In this document: positions 18,527-28,172 of the stretch, piece after piece
Layout of the letters: each line of letters begins with the position of its first letter
How positions within the stretch are numbered: position 1 is the stretch's first letter
Assembly: GCA_963784195.1 (NCBI GenBank)
Contig: CAWARA010000011.1
Location: forward strand, 124,001-188,000
DNA: 64,000 nt
Reading direction: 5' to 3'
Source: CAVQAH01 sp963784195
GTDB lineage: Bacteria; Acidobacteriota; Vicinamibacteria; Vicinamibacterales; 2-12-FULL-66-21
The notes under the pieces: model-generated
Database searches by the model: none
What the model saw: only the letters and a program-made list of their open reading frames with translations
Told to the model about the DNA's origin: nothing
Program-made: the position numbers and the translations under genes

Positions 18527-19521
18527 TTGGGTGTCACCCTGATTTCCACGTTCCGGGTTCCGCCACCGCGCGGAACGACAACGGCCCGTTCATAGAACTT
18601 CACGTTGAAATCGACGTCGACGTCGAGCGAGTCGTCGAAGAAACTCTCGATGTCGCCGTCGTCCAGCGGTTCCGCGCGAAGCACGTGCGGGCCGGGCTCG
18701 AGTCCGGCGATCACGAAGCTGCCGTCCGCGCTCAGCGAGAACCCGCCGACCAACTTCCCCGTCGCCGGGTTGAAGGCCACGATGTGCGCGCCAACGACGC
18801 CCTGCCCGTTCTTCGTCACGCGGCCGCTGATGCTGCCAAAGCCTCTCGTGAAGGCAGGCGTTCCGTAGATGTCCGAGATCCCGGCTATGTCGTCTGCCTT
18901 CGGCGTGCGATCGTCGATATTGCCGGCGGCAAACGCGATCGGGAACATCACCGACTCGGCCGCCAGCACTCGACGGCCTCCCGAGATCAGCTCGGTCTCG
19001 CCCAGCGCCGAGTGCGAGAGACCCAGCAGATGCCCCAGCTCGTGGAAAGCGATCGATTCGACATCGAAACGGCCGGTCGTGCCGCTTTCGGAGGTGGACC
19101 AGGGAAACACGGTATTGAAGAAGATGTCCGATTCGAGGATGCGGCCGTCAGTCGTGTCGATGAAGAAGCTCGTCGCGGCCAGGGTCCGGTTCTGCGCGGG
19201 CTGGCTCTGATAACCGATGACGGTCATGTCATCGTCGCCGCCAGGTTGCGCCTGCGTGAAGCCCACGAACTGCGACGAGGTCGTCGCCGTCTCGACGGCG
19301 TGCCACGTGCCGAAGGCTCGCGTCACTGCCGTCTGAAACTGCTGTGCGGTGACGCCGTCGACGCCACGGTCGGTGACGAAGTAGCGGACCGGGAAATTAC
19401 GCCAGCGGAGGGTCACTGTCTGACCGCCCAGACGGCTGCCAAGCTTGAGATATCCGATTACCGGCGCCGCAGCAAGAATGACGAGTGCGCACGCAGCCAG
19501 GAGTCTGGCCCGCGGCCTCAT
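18523..19521 (-). CDS. Matrixin-type (M10-like) metallopeptidase with carboxypeptidase-regulatory-like domain
   Basis: 332 residues, signal anchor at residues 6-25. The zinc-binding motif FHELGHLLGLSHS matches HExxHxxGxxH of the metzincins, and a methionine follows in SVMFP as the expected Met-turn. The C-terminal 110 residues form a beta-sandwich like carboxypeptidase regulatory domains (GSISGRVTKNGQGVVGAHIVAFNPATG). Probably secreted or surface-exposed. Overlaps both neighbours in a three-gene operon. The substrate is unknown. Confidence 0.85.
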   Translation of the reverse strand: MRPRARLLAACALVILAAAPVIGYLKLGSRLGGQTVTLRWRNFPVRYFVTDRGVDGVTAQQFQTAVTRAFGTWHAVETATTSSQFVGFTQAQPGGDDDMTVIGYQSQPAQNRTLAATSFFIDTTDGRILESDIFFNTVFPWSTSESGTTGRFDVESIAFHELGHLLGLSHSALGETELISGGRRVLAAESVMFPIAFAAGNIDDRTPKADDIAGISDIYGTPAFTRGFGSISGRVTKNGQGVVGAHIVAFNPATGKLVGGFSLSADGSFVIAGLEPGPHVLRAEPLDDGDIESFFDDSLDVDVDFNVKFYERAVVVPRGGGTRNVEIRVTPK

Positions 19522-20078
19522 CGAACGCCCCGCTGCTGCGCGATCACCGACCGCACCTGCGCTCCAAACGCTTCGAGCTCGAGTGGGCGGCGCGTCGGAG
19601 AGCCGCGCATCACAGCCTCCCGGGATTCACTCGAGGCCATGAGCGCGGGCGGCACAACGACCCGGCGACCCGACACTCGATCCTGGCGAATGCGAAACAC
19701 CCCCTGGTTCAAGCCGAAGACCAGCGGCGCATCGCTCTCTCTTCCGCTCAGGAAGAGAAAGGCTTCTTCGCCAAGGCTGAACGTCGGGGCCCCTACCATC
19801 ATCGAGCGATACCGTCCGACTTGTCCGCCAGGAACCTTGAACTCGAGGGATCGCCGTTCGCCCCCCTTGAACGGCGTCAGGACCTCGACGGTCACGACGC
19901 TCTCGATTCGCCGCCGGCCATCGACCCACTGGGACCGCACATCAACCACGCGCCCGTGGACGATGATCTCGGACCCGGCGACGATCTCACGGAACTCCGC
20001 GGGGATCAGCACAGTGGCGCTGACCGCGGCGCCGAGAGGAATGAGCACGCACGTCAGACAGAGAAGCAATCGACGCAT
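19518..20078 (-). CDS. Secreted protein of unknown function
   Basis: 186 residues with a signal peptide (MRRLLLCLTCVLIPLGAAVSA). The body is beta-rich (IIVHGRVVDVRSQW...VVTVEVLTPFKGG...LEFKVPGGQVG), like small secreted proteins often encoded next to matrixin-type proteases in this phylum. I do not recognise a named family. First gene of the operon with the matrixin and the outer-membrane protein; its stop overlaps the matrixin start by 4 bases, so it might be an accessory or inhibitor of that protease (inference). Confidence 0.6.
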   Translation of the reverse strand: MRRLLLCLTCVLIPLGAAVSATVLIPAEFREIVAGSEIIVHGRVVDVRSQWVDGRRRIESVVTVEVLTPFKGGERRSLEFKVPGGQVGRYRSMMVGAPTFSLGEEAFLFLSGRESDAPLVFGLNQGVFRIRQDRVSGRRVVVPPALMASSESREAVMRGSPTRRPLELEAFGAQVRSVIAQQRGVR

Positions 20079-20089
20079 ATATCAGCAGT

Positions 20090-21238
20090 CTAACCTAAAG
20101 AACTGCTCCGACCCGCGGCCACTTCGACGACGGCGCGGGCAGCGCGGGCGCTCGCGCCGGGCTCACCCAGCCGTGACCGCACCAACTGCAGGTCGCGTCG
20201 CATGCGCGCAGCAGCATCGCGATCGCGTAGCAGCGGAAGCGCTTCGCCGGCTACGCGTTCGGGCGTGAAATCGTCCTGAATGAGCTCGGGCACGATTTTC
20301 CGACCGGCGACCAGGTTGGCCATCGCAAAAGTGTCGACCTGCACGAATGGCCTGCCCAATCGATACGTCAGCGGGGACAGGCGATAGACGACGACCATCG
20401 GACAACCGTGAAGGGCCGCCTGGACCGTGACAGTTCCCGAAGCAACCAGGGCGACGTCGGCGGCAGCCAGCACATGGTCGGCCCCGCCGTCGATCATTGC
20501 AACCCGAAGGTCGGACATCTCGGTAAGACTTGCGAAGAGCTCATCCGGAAGATGCGGTGCCCGCGCAAGCATGAACTGCGTTCCGGGAAGCTTCGTGGCG
20601 ATCAGTCGTGCGGCGCCCGCTAATCCCGGAAGGATGGCGCGCAATTCGTTGCGGCGGCTTCCCGGCAATAGAGCGACGACGGGGCGCGTCGCATCGAGAC
20701 CGTGATGCTGGAGGAATCTGTCACGCGGCTCCGGCGAATCCGCAACGTCCAGCAGAGGATGGCCGACCCACTGCACCGGCACTCCCGCGTCACGGTAGAG
20801 TTTCTCCTCGAATGGAAAAATCACCAGAACCCGATCGGCAATCCGGCGCATCGTCTTCATGCGGCCGGGACGCCACGCCCACAGTTGCGGGCTGATGTAG
20901 TAGACGACCGGAATGCGCAACGCGCGCGCCGCGTGGGCGAGCCTGAAGTTGAAGTCCGGAAAATCGACGGCGACCAGCGCGTCGGGCCGCTTCGCGTGCA
21001 GATCGGCAACGAGGCGCTTGTAGATGGCGTAGGTTCGCGGCAGCACGCGCGCGACCTCGAGCAGCCCGGTGACTGACAGTCCGCTGAAGTCGCCGCTCAG
21101 CGACGCGCCGGCGCGACGCAGATGAGCGCCGCCGAAGCCCGTGAGCTCGACGTTCGGATCAATCCGCCGCAGCTCGCGCGCGAGCGCGCCAGCGTACAGG
21201 TCGCCGGACGGCTCCCCGCACGAAATCATCACGCGCAC
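20090..21238 (-). CDS. lpxB: Lipid-A-disaccharide synthase
   Basis: Joins UDP-diacylglucosamine and lipid X to make the lipid A disaccharide, a peripheral inner-membrane step. 382 residues, normal for the family. The N-terminal signature SCGEPSGDLYAGAL and the later LLPGSRRNEL and ASGTVTVQAALHGCPMVVVYR are typical of glycosyltransferase family 19. It begins 15 bases after the stop of the M16 pair, with lpxD at the upstream end of the same gene string. Its presence shows that the organism makes lipopolysaccharide. Confidence 0.95.
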   Translation of the reverse strand: MRVMISCGEPSGDLYAGALARELRRIDPNVELTGFGGAHLRRAGASLSGDFSGLSVTGLLEVARVLPRTYAIYKRLVADLHAKRPDALVAVDFPDFNFRLAHAARALRIPVVYYISPQLWAWRPGRMKTMRRIADRVLVIFPFEEKLYRDAGVPVQWVGHPLLDVADSPEPRDRFLQHHGLDATRPVVALLPGSRRNELRAILPGLAGAARLIATKLPGTQFMLARAPHLPDELFASLTEMSDLRVAMIDGGADHVLAAADVALVASGTVTVQAALHGCPMVVVYRLSPLTYRLGRPFVQVDTFAMANLVAGRKIVPELIQDDFTPERVAGEALPLLRDRDAAARMRRDLQLVRSRLGEPGASARAARAVVEVAAGRSSSLG

Positions 21239-21253
21239 GAAGGCTGCTCCGTC

Positions 21254-23434
21254 TCAGCTCGGCTTCGTGAACAGGGCGGGATCGAGATCGACGTTGTACT
21301 CGAAGGTCTTGACCGTGCGCATAACCGGGGGAAGGCTGGGCCGGCGCACTTCAGCGTTGAACGCCACCTGCAGGCCATTGATGTTGCGGTAGTCGGAAAA
21401 GGCCTCTTCAGCGCTGGTCTTGTCGCCAAGCGCATAGCGCATGTACGAGATGAGCGCGGTCTTCGGGTCGAGCGCGACGGTCAGCGGTCCCAGTCCGGGC
21501 AGCGTAATCTCGAGCGCCGGAAACTCCTTGCCATCCACCGTCGCCGTCGTCGTCTTGGCGGGCAGCTTCCCGTCAGCCAGCGCGATCAACAGGGGGATCG
21601 AATCGCGCTGGATATTCGCCTTTATGTCCGACAGGGCGGCCGAGGGCGCCTCCTCCCACCCTTTCGGTGACTTTATCCAGAACTGACCAGCCACGAAGAG
21701 CTGCGTGACCGTGCCAGCAGGCATTGTGGCTTCGACGCGGTAGGCGTCAGGGTACCGAATCCACGTCGACGTCGGAATGTCCACGCGCCCGGCTTCCGTC
21801 GTCAGCGACGTCGAGGTCGTTGCGTGCACGGTACGCACGCCACGAAGCCGCGTGAGCCCGCCTTTGGCGCGGACCGCACGATCGATCATGTCGCGAGCGG
21901 ACGGCGGTGCGGGTGCCTGCGCGGACGACGTCTGATAGGAGATCGGCTGCAGCCTGCCGGCCGGCGTCGCCGTCCGTCTCAACTGCGCGTAACCAAGATC
22001 GAGCTCGGACAATGGGATGCGTTCGAACTCGTCGAATCCGACGCCGGCCAGTTGCTTGGCGAAGACCGACGCGTCCCCGACGAGCACGATCGACAGGCGA
22101 TCCGGACGAAGGTATTCGCGCGCCACCCGCTGAATATCCTCAGGCGTGACCGCGTTCACCCGTTCGCGGTACGTCTGCAGGTCGTTCAGGTCGAGTCCGT
22201 AGAACACGGCGTTCAGTACCTGCAGCGCGATGGCGCTCGGGGTTTCAATCGTCAGCGGGAAACTGCCTGTCAGGTACGCTTGCGCATCGGCCAGCTCACG
22301 GTCGCTGACGCGCTGCCGCTGCAGGCGCCACATCTCATCCACGATCAGCCGGAGCACTTCGCCGGTCGATTCGGACCTCGTGTCGGTGTCCGCGACGATG
22401 TCTCCGGCATCCTTCAAGGCATTGACGTCAGCGGACGCACCGTAGGTGAGCCCGCGCTCGGAGCGCAGCACGCGGTGAAGGCGATTGCCACCTTCCCCGC
22501 CGAGAATCTTGATCGCGAGGTCGAGCGCAAGAAAGTCCGGATGCTTGCGGGGCAATCCGATGTTGCCGACGCGCACCTCCGTCTGGACTGCACCCGGCCG
22601 ATCGACCACGACCACGCGCCTGGTCGGCGCCGGCGGATCGACCTTCTTCTGCGGGATGTTCTCCGACTTTGCCCACATCCCGAATGCCCGCTCGGCGCCG
22701 GCAAACGCTTCCTCGGGTGTGACATCACCGACGATCGCCAGGATCGCATTGTTCGCGCTGAAGTATCCCTTGTGGAACGCCACGAGGTCTTCGCGCGTGA
22801 TGCTGTAAATGCTCTTCGGCGTTCCGGAATCCGGACGGCCGTAGGGATGGAACCCGTAGACAAGCCGGTCGAAGACGACCGCCGCGATGTAGTCGGGATC
22901 CTCGTAGCTGACCTTCAGGCCCGACAGCATCTGCTGCTTCTGCCGATCGATCTCTTCCGCGGCAAAACGCGGATTGCGCGCCACGTCGGAGACGAGGTCG
23001 AGCGCAAACGAGAGGCTGTCTTTCATCACCACGGCGTTGATGAAGGTCAGGTCACTGCCGGCGCCGGTCCCAATCGCCCCGCCGATCGAGTCAATCGAGC
23101 TGGCGATCTGCTCGGCGTCGCGCGTGGTCGTTCCCTGATCGAGGAGGGCGGCTGCCAGAGAGGCCACGCCGGGCTTGTCGTCGGGATCCTGCGTACCGCC
23201 GGCACGAACGATCAACCGCAGGCTGACCGCCGGCTGCTCGTGATGCGAGACGGCGATGACCTGCAGTCCGTTCGCCAGCGTCCTGAACTGGTACGGCGGA
23301 AACTTGACGTCGCGCGCGGGCAGCGGCCGCGGGGGACGCTCGGAGGGCCAATCCTTCACTTGCGCCGACACCTGACCCACGGCGCCAAAGGCCACGAGCG
23401 CGGCTACTGCTGCGATTCGACGGGCGCGCGTCAT
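21254..23434 (-). CDS. M16 family protein, non-catalytic subunit with C-terminal extension
   Basis: 726 residues, signal peptide ending VSAQ. Two M16 halves cover residues about 45-480. The position of the HxxEH zinc motif reads LAAALLDQG, so this subunit lacks the catalytic site, as usual for one member of bacterial M16 pairs. Residues about 500-726 form an extra beta-rich domain that may be LolA/LppX-like (YRVEATMPAGTVTQLFVAGQFWI); this assignment is tentative. Its start overlaps the catalytic partner's stop by 4 bases. Periplasmic peptide degradation is the likely role. Confidence 0.82.
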   Translation of the reverse strand: MTRARRIAAVAALVAFGAVGQVSAQVKDWPSERPPRPLPARDVKFPPYQFRTLANGLQVIAVSHHEQPAVSLRLIVRAGGTQDPDDKPGVASLAAALLDQGTTTRDAEQIASSIDSIGGAIGTGAGSDLTFINAVVMKDSLSFALDLVSDVARNPRFAAEEIDRQKQQMLSGLKVSYEDPDYIAAVVFDRLVYGFHPYGRPDSGTPKSIYSITREDLVAFHKGYFSANNAILAIVGDVTPEEAFAGAERAFGMWAKSENIPQKKVDPPAPTRRVVVVDRPGAVQTEVRVGNIGLPRKHPDFLALDLAIKILGGEGGNRLHRVLRSERGLTYGASADVNALKDAGDIVADTDTRSESTGEVLRLIVDEMWRLQRQRVSDRELADAQAYLTGSFPLTIETPSAIALQVLNAVFYGLDLNDLQTYRERVNAVTPEDIQRVAREYLRPDRLSIVLVGDASVFAKQLAGVGFDEFERIPLSELDLGYAQLRRTATPAGRLQPISYQTSSAQAPAPPSARDMIDRAVRAKGGLTRLRGVRTVHATTSTSLTTEAGRVDIPTSTWIRYPDAYRVEATMPAGTVTQLFVAGQFWIKSPKGWEEAPSAALSDIKANIQRDSIPLLIALADGKLPAKTTTATVDGKEFPALEITLPGLGPLTVALDPKTALISYMRYALGDKTSAEEAFSDYRNINGLQVAFNAEVRRPSLPPVMRTVKTFEYNVDLDPALFTKPS

Positions 23435-24823
23435 CGGAACGACTCCTGGCCGCCGCCCGAGGACTTCGGCATGATCGTCAGCACCAGCCGGTTTTCCGGA
23501 GTGAAGTATTTCTGCGCGACGCGCTGCACGTCTGCGGCCGTCATGTTCATGAAGATGTCGAACTCTCCGTCAGCGGTCTTGATGTCGTCGTGGATGATGA
23601 CCGCGTGGCCGAGCGTCTGCGCCTTGTCCTTGTTGGACTCGCGGCCGAGGATGTAATCGCGAGCGAACTGATTCTTCGCCTGCTGGAGCTCGCCGGCAGA
23701 GATCGGCTCGGCTTTCAATCGATCCAGTTCCGCGATCAGCGCGGCGGTGGCCTGCTCAGGCGTCTTTCCCGGCTGGACGATCGCCACGGCGAAGAACAGA
23801 TTCGGGTCCTCGATGATGTTGCCCCCGCCGAACGCTGCCAGCGCGAGCTGCTTCTCGTACACGAGCTTCCGATAGATGCGCGAGCTCTGACCGTCAGAGA
23901 GCACCTTCGACGCGATATGCAGCGGGTACGAATCCGGATCCCCGTCGAACGTGATGTGATGCGCGACGACGACCGCCGGAAGCGGCCAGTTCTCTTCGAG
24001 CTTGACGCGCCGCTCCTTCGTCATCGGGGGTTCGACGGGAATATCGCGTGGCACCGGCTTGTCGGACTTCGGCAGGCGGCCAAGGTATTGATTGACCAGC
24101 GCAAGCGCTTCCTTCGTCTCGAAGTCGCCGACGATCACGAGCGTCGCGTTGTTGGGTACGTAGAACGTTCGGAAGAAGTCGCGGACGTCCTCGATCGACG
24201 CCGCCTCGAGGTCCGCCATGCTGCCGATGGTCGGGTGCTTGTAGGGATGAACGGTAAAGGCCTGGTCGTAGACGATTTCGTTCAGCCGGCCGAACGGCTG
24301 GTTCTCGAAGCGCATCCGGCGCTCTTCCTTCACGACCTCACGTTCGGTCTGGAAAACCTTGTCTTCGATGCGCAGCGAGGCCATGCGGTCGGCCTCGAGC
24401 CACAGCACGAGCGGCAAGTATTGAGCCGGGAACGTCTGCCAGAAGACCGTGGCATCCTCGTTCGTGTAGGCATTGCTCTGCCCGCCCACGCTGGAAATCC
24501 ACGAGGGATGCCCTTCGGGCTCCACGTTCTTGGAACCCTTGAACATCATGTGCTCGAACAGGTGCGCGAAGCCGGTCTTGCCCTTCTTCTCGTTCTTCGA
24601 ACCGACGTGATACCAGAATCTCGGCGTGCACGATCGGCGTCGAATGATCTTCCAGCGTGACGACCTTGAGCCCGTTGGGCAGCGTCGTCATCGTGTAATC
24701 GAGTTTCGGCGGCCGAGACGCCGCTCGTGGGGCGGGGTTGAGCACGAGGAGGCCGATGACGGCCAGCACGCCGCCTAACACCTGACGCAGGAGTCGGTTG
24801 GAGCGAAGCTTTGTTGAGATCAT
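23431..24823 (-). CDS. M16 family zinc peptidase, catalytic subunit (one frame break)
   Basis: The catalytic partner of the following gene. The N-terminal piece (signal anchor, LDYTMTTLPNGLKVVTLEDHSTPIVHAEI) and the long C-terminal piece are in different frames. Between them the main frame reads YHVGSKNEKKGKTGFAHLFEHMMFKGS, which contains the inverted zinc motif HLFEH. Deleting one base near 24620 joins them as HAEI-W-YHVGSK, the usual sequence. About 463 residues. The distal ligand glutamate is in VKEERRMR. Exported; expected to form a heterodimer with the non-catalytic subunit. Confidence 0.85.
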
Positions 24824-24905
24824 TGGAGATTTGATTATGGCACACCGACCAGAGCGGGGTGCGGCGGGGAGGGAGGGGAACCGTCGATTGAGGGATGGAA
24901 TGGCC

Positions 24906-24932
24906 CCGCCTCCGCTAAAGCTTCGGCGGGCA
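24906..24932. repeat. Hairpin repeat, CCGCCTCCGC type (copy 1)
   Basis: Between the M16 gene and lpxD. The sequence begins ccgcctccgctaaagcttcg and continues with a ggcggg arm, forming a short hairpin. A diverged copy lies at 63357-63386 on the other strand. It may terminate or insulate transcription. Confidence 0.5.
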
Positions 24933-24939
24933 GGCCTCG

Positions 24940-25968
24940 TCAGGGCTCCAACCGGGCTTCCAGCTCCGCAATCCGGCGCTCCAGGTCGGCCAGCAACTTG
25001 CGATACTCCGGCAGCTTGCGGAACACCGCCGACGACTTCAGCCAGTCCCGATTGGGGATTGCCGGGTAGCCCGAGATGAACGCGCCGGCGTCGACGGAAT
25101 TCGGGATCCCGGTCTGAGCCGTCGCCACGACGCCCTTCCCTATCGTCAGGTGGCCAGCGACGCCGACCTGCCCGGCAAGCGTCACCGAATCTTCGATCGT
25201 GGTACTGCCTGCGACACCGACCTGGGCCGCGAGCAAGACGTTTCTGCCAATCTTCACGCCGTGCGCGACCTGGACGAGGTTGTCGATCTTGGTGCCCGCG
25301 CCAATCCTGGTTTCGCCAACGGCCGGGCGATCGATCGCACTGTTCGCGCCGACCTCGACGTCGTCCTCGATGACCAGGCCGCCGATCTGAGGGATCTTGT
25401 GATGGCTGCCATCGGGCCGTCGGGCAAAGCCGAAGCCGTCGCTGCCGATCACAGCGCCATCCTGGACGATCACCCGGTTGCCGATGCGCACGCGCTCGCG
25501 GATCGACACGCCCGCGTGGATGAAACAGTCATCGCCGACCTCTGCATGCCGGCCGATGACGACGTGTGGATGGACGATCGTGCGCGCACCGATTCTCACA
25601 CCGGAGGCGATGACGGCGAACGGCCCGATCGCCACGCCTTCCCCGAGTGTGACTCCCTCTTCGACGTGCGCGAGCCGATGCACGCCTGGCGTCGGCCGCC
25701 ACGGATCGGCGAACAGTTCGACGGCGCGTGCAAACGCAAGATAGGGCTGATCTGCACGGAGCATGGCGCACGGCGCAGCCTCGGCTTTGTGACCAAGGAT
25801 CACCGCCGAGGCACGTGTCGCGCGAAGCTCCGCGATATAGCGTGGGTTGCTGAAGAAGGTGAGGTCGCCGGCTTGCGCGTCCTCGATGCCGGAGACTCCA
25901 CGGATGTCGATCCCTCCGTCGCCTTCAAGTCGGCAGCCAAGGCGTTCAGCGATGTCTTTGAGGAGCAA
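24940..25968 (-). CDS. lpxD: UDP-3-O-acylglucosamine N-acyltransferase
   Basis: Adds the N-linked hydroxyacyl chain in lipid A synthesis. 342 residues: an N-terminal uridine-binding domain, then a left-handed beta-helix built of hexapeptide repeats (IGPFAVIASGVRIG..., about residues 100-290) and a C-terminal helix. The catalytic histidine is in NLVQVAHGV. The start at 25968 gives the usual family N-terminus (DIAERLGCRLEGDG). Upstream lies a membrane-associated gene; downstream the M16 pair and lpxB. Confidence 0.95.
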   Translation of the reverse strand: MLLKDIAERLGCRLEGDGGIDIRGVSGIEDAQAGDLTFFSNPRYIAELRATRASAVILGHKAEAAPCAMLRADQPYLAFARAVELFADPWRPTPGVHRLAHVEEGVTLGEGVAIGPFAVIASGVRIGARTIVHPHVVIGRHAEVGDDCFIHAGVSIRERVRIGNRVIVQDGAVIGSDGFGFARRPDGSHHKIPQIGGLVIEDDVEVGANSAIDRPAVGETRIGAGTKIDNLVQVAHGVKIGRNVLLAAQVGVAGSTTIEDSVTLAGQVGVAGHLTIGKGVVATAQTGIPNSVDAGAFISGYPAIPNRDWLKSSAVFRKLPEYRKLLADLERRIAELEARLEP

Positions 25969-26005
25969 CGGCCGCAGTATACGGCATCAGCCGGAGCGGC
26001 TGGGC

Positions 26006-26713
26006 TCAAGGCGTGGGGATTGCCGTGCGCTCGAAGAAGGTCGCGAGGTTCTCGAGGCGAAGCTGCGAGGCGATATCGCGGACACTCCGGCCGCGCAGCT
26101 CGGGCTCGAGCGCAATCGCCGCCCGCAGCGCAGTCAACGGTTCGCAGGGCACGGCGTGCCACGTGATAAATCGCAGCCCCTGACGGGCACCTCGCAACGA
26201 AAAGTAGTGGCCCACCATTCGAAAGGCGAAGTAGTAGGCGAGCAGGTTGGGGCCGGGGACGAGTGCCAACAAACCCGATGCAATGAATCCGAGCGTGTCG
26301 ACGATCATCCAGAAGCGGTGCTTGTCGAAATCGCGAGCGAGCTGCGATCTGACGATGGCCATCGCGGCGTCCTTGTCGAGATCGTGCGGGTAGAACAGGT
26401 GCGCTTCAGTTTCCTTGCGCAGCAACCACAACAGCCGCTGCTCGGCGATGCTCTCGGCCACCCACCGGAGCGTCTGGCGCTTGAAACGTCCCGCCCAGCC
26501 GACCTCGGGCTTGGCCGTGTGGGGCTGCCGGCGCTCACGTTCGGCCTCTGCCAGCATTTCACCAAACCGGTGACGCAGCCGCTTGAAGAACCCGCGCGAC
26601 TGCTCCTCGGACTCCAGCGCCTCATTGTCTGGTGAGTCGGGGTCTGGTGAGTCGGGTACCTCGCAGTACAACTCATGACGGTCACGACCGACAGGTACGA
26701 GATACACGTCCAT
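26006..26713 (-). CDS. Membrane protein resembling the K+/H+-exchange-related family
   Basis: 235 residues. The N-terminus (MDVYLVPVGRDRHELYCEVPD) and the central hydrophobic hairpin (FWMIVDTLGFIASGLLALVPGPNLLAYYFAFRMVGHY) resemble the family named after mitochondrial K+/H+ exchange (PF10173-like), though I assign this by eye only. A charged linker carries a short direct repeat (SPDPDSPD). It precedes lpxD by 37 bases and may share its transcript. The biochemical function is unknown. Confidence 0.5.
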   Translation of the reverse strand: MDVYLVPVGRDRHELYCEVPDSPDPDSPDNEALESEEQSRGFFKRLRHRFGEMLAEAERERRQPHTAKPEVGWAGRFKRQTLRWVAESIAEQRLLWLLRKETEAHLFYPHDLDKDAAMAIVRSQLARDFDKHRFWMIVDTLGFIASGLLALVPGPNLLAYYFAFRMVGHYFSLRGARQGLRFITWHAVPCEPLTALRAAIALEPELRGRSVRDIASQLRLENLATFFERTAIPTP

Positions 26714-26895
26714 AACTGAGTCCTACGATAGCATCGAGCGTGCCGTTCCCCGGCTCTCGCCGCGGGTTGATTGGGATTCTGGGGACGGCATTGAAAACCG
26801 CCGCCTAACTCCAGCCCGCTGAATGGATTCCGGTCCCGGATCAGAAGCCCGCTGGATCATCGAGATTTGACCCCGGATCACAGTAAGATGCGCGC

Positions 26896-27483
26896 ATGAT
26901 TCGGGCGGCAGTTGCAGTACTGGCATGTGGGCTTGCAGGAACCGTGCTCGCAAGCGCGCAGACGACGCTGACGCTGGAACTGCGTGTCTTCGACGGCTCA
27001 GAAGAGGTGACGACGCAGACGCGGTTAAAACTGCACCGTGGCGGGGAGCGCGCGGACGTGGTGGCCCAGACAAACCCGGGTCAGTCGCGAGTCGAGCTGA
27101 CGGTCGGCGAAGGGATCTATGACGCGCAGGCGATTCGCCAAAAGGGTGACGAGGTGGTGAGTATCCGGTGGGCCAACCGGCTCGTGGTGATGCCCTACCC
27201 CGACGAAGGCGGACATCATCTGGAGGTCGTGAACTTCAAGGCGGGGTTCGGCGCCCTGCAGATCCGCTCGCGTGACGGCGTGCGGCCAGACGTCGCGCTC
27301 TACCAGGCAGGTAGCCGGACCAAGGAAGTCGCCATCCCGATTGCCGGACGGACTTATACCCTCTTCGTGGTGGCCGCCGGCAAATACGACGTGTTCGTGA
27401 AGGGCGCCCGTTCAGCGTGGCATGCGGGGATAGACGTCCCGCTCGATCGCACGCGCCTCTGGCTGGTACCCGACGGCCAGTGA
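26896..27483 (+). CDS. Secreted protein of unknown function
   Basis: 195 residues, signal peptide MIRAAVAVLACGLAGTVLASAQ. The remainder is predicted beta-strand (TLELRVFDGSEEVTTQTRLKLHRGG...VELTVGEGIYDAQAIRQ), like a carboxypeptidase-regulatory or transthyretin-like fold; no named family recognised. A TAAGAT box at 26884-26889 lies 6 bases before the ATG, which suggests a leaderless transcript. It stands alone, convergent with a tiny membrane gene. Confidence 0.65.
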   Translation: MIRAAVAVLACGLAGTVLASAQTTLTLELRVFDGSEEVTTQTRLKLHRGGERADVVAQTNPGQSRVELTVGEGIYDAQAIRQKGDEVVSIRWANRLVVMPYPDEGGHHLEVVNFKAGFGALQIRSRDGVRPDVALYQAGSRTKEVAIPIAGRTYTLFVVAAGKYDVFVKGARSAWHAGIDVPLDRTRLWLVPDGQ

Positions 27484-27485
27484 CG

Positions 27486-27629
27486 TCAGACTCGCCGTCC
27501 GGTCAACAGACGCATCAGGATAATCGCCAGCGCAATCACGAGCAGGACGTGAATGATGCCGCCCATCACGTTCAGCGTGAAGCCCAGCAGCCAAAGCACC
27601 AGCAACAGCACGACGATGGTCCAAAGCAT
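27486..27629 (-). CDS. Small lmo0937-type membrane protein
   Basis: 47 residues, nearly all in two hydrophobic helices (MLWTIVVLLLVLWLLGFTLN and GGIIHVLLVIALAIILMRLL). This matches the short lmo0937 family often annotated as stress-associated membrane peptides. The ATG at 27629 has an AGGAGG-like sequence (gaaggaggaag on the minus strand) just upstream. Any further function is unknown. Confidence 0.75.
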   Translation of the reverse strand: MLWTIVVLLLVLWLLGFTLNVMGGIIHVLLVIALAIILMRLLTGRRV

Positions 27630-27685
27630 GCACTTCCTCCTTCCGCAGCCGCGGTCATGCTGCAGAGGTGCAAGCGATATACCAA

Positions 27686-28172
27686 ATGACGCCATCACTC
27701 TCCGACACTGAGCTCGTACAACGACTCCTGCTTGCGGCCGTGCTTGGCGGCATTCTAGGGTTCGAGCGCGAGATGCGCCAGAAAAGCGCCGGCCTCCGCA
27801 CCAACATGTTGATTGCTATAGGGTCCGCGCTGTTCACGCTGATGTCATACGAGACTGGCAGCGGATGGCTCGGGCGACCCTGGACGCATCGCCGCGCAGA
27901 TCGTTACCGGGATTGGGTTCCTCGGCGCGGGCGCCATCATGCGGACCGACGCGGGCATTCACGGACTGACGACCGCTGCCACGATCTGGGTAAACGCGGC
28001 GGTCGGTGTGGCAGCCGGGGGTGGCGAGTACCACCTGGCCTTCATCGCCACGGCAGTGACCCTGGGAGTGCTGCTTGTCCTGCAGAGGGTCGAACACTAT
28101 CTCGACCGGCGGCTTGGAGCGACCCTGAAATCGGAAAAGGGACCTGACGCGAACCCTCGTACCGCGAGCTAG
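27686..28172 (+). CDS. MgtC/SapB family membrane protein (one frame break)
   Basis: An inner-membrane protein related to MgtC, about 162 residues. The N-terminal part has the family signature GGILGFEREMRQKSAGLRTNMLIAIGSALF. The frame breaks near 27880 and the second frame continues GDPGRIAAQIVTGIGFLGAGAIMRTDAGIHGLTTAATIW, the most conserved MgtC region. One base removed near 27871 joins the two. Cytoplasmic C-terminal domains of longer MgtC proteins are absent. MgtC members are linked to Mg2+ stress and ATP-synthase control in pathogens; the role here is unknown. Confidence 0.82.
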
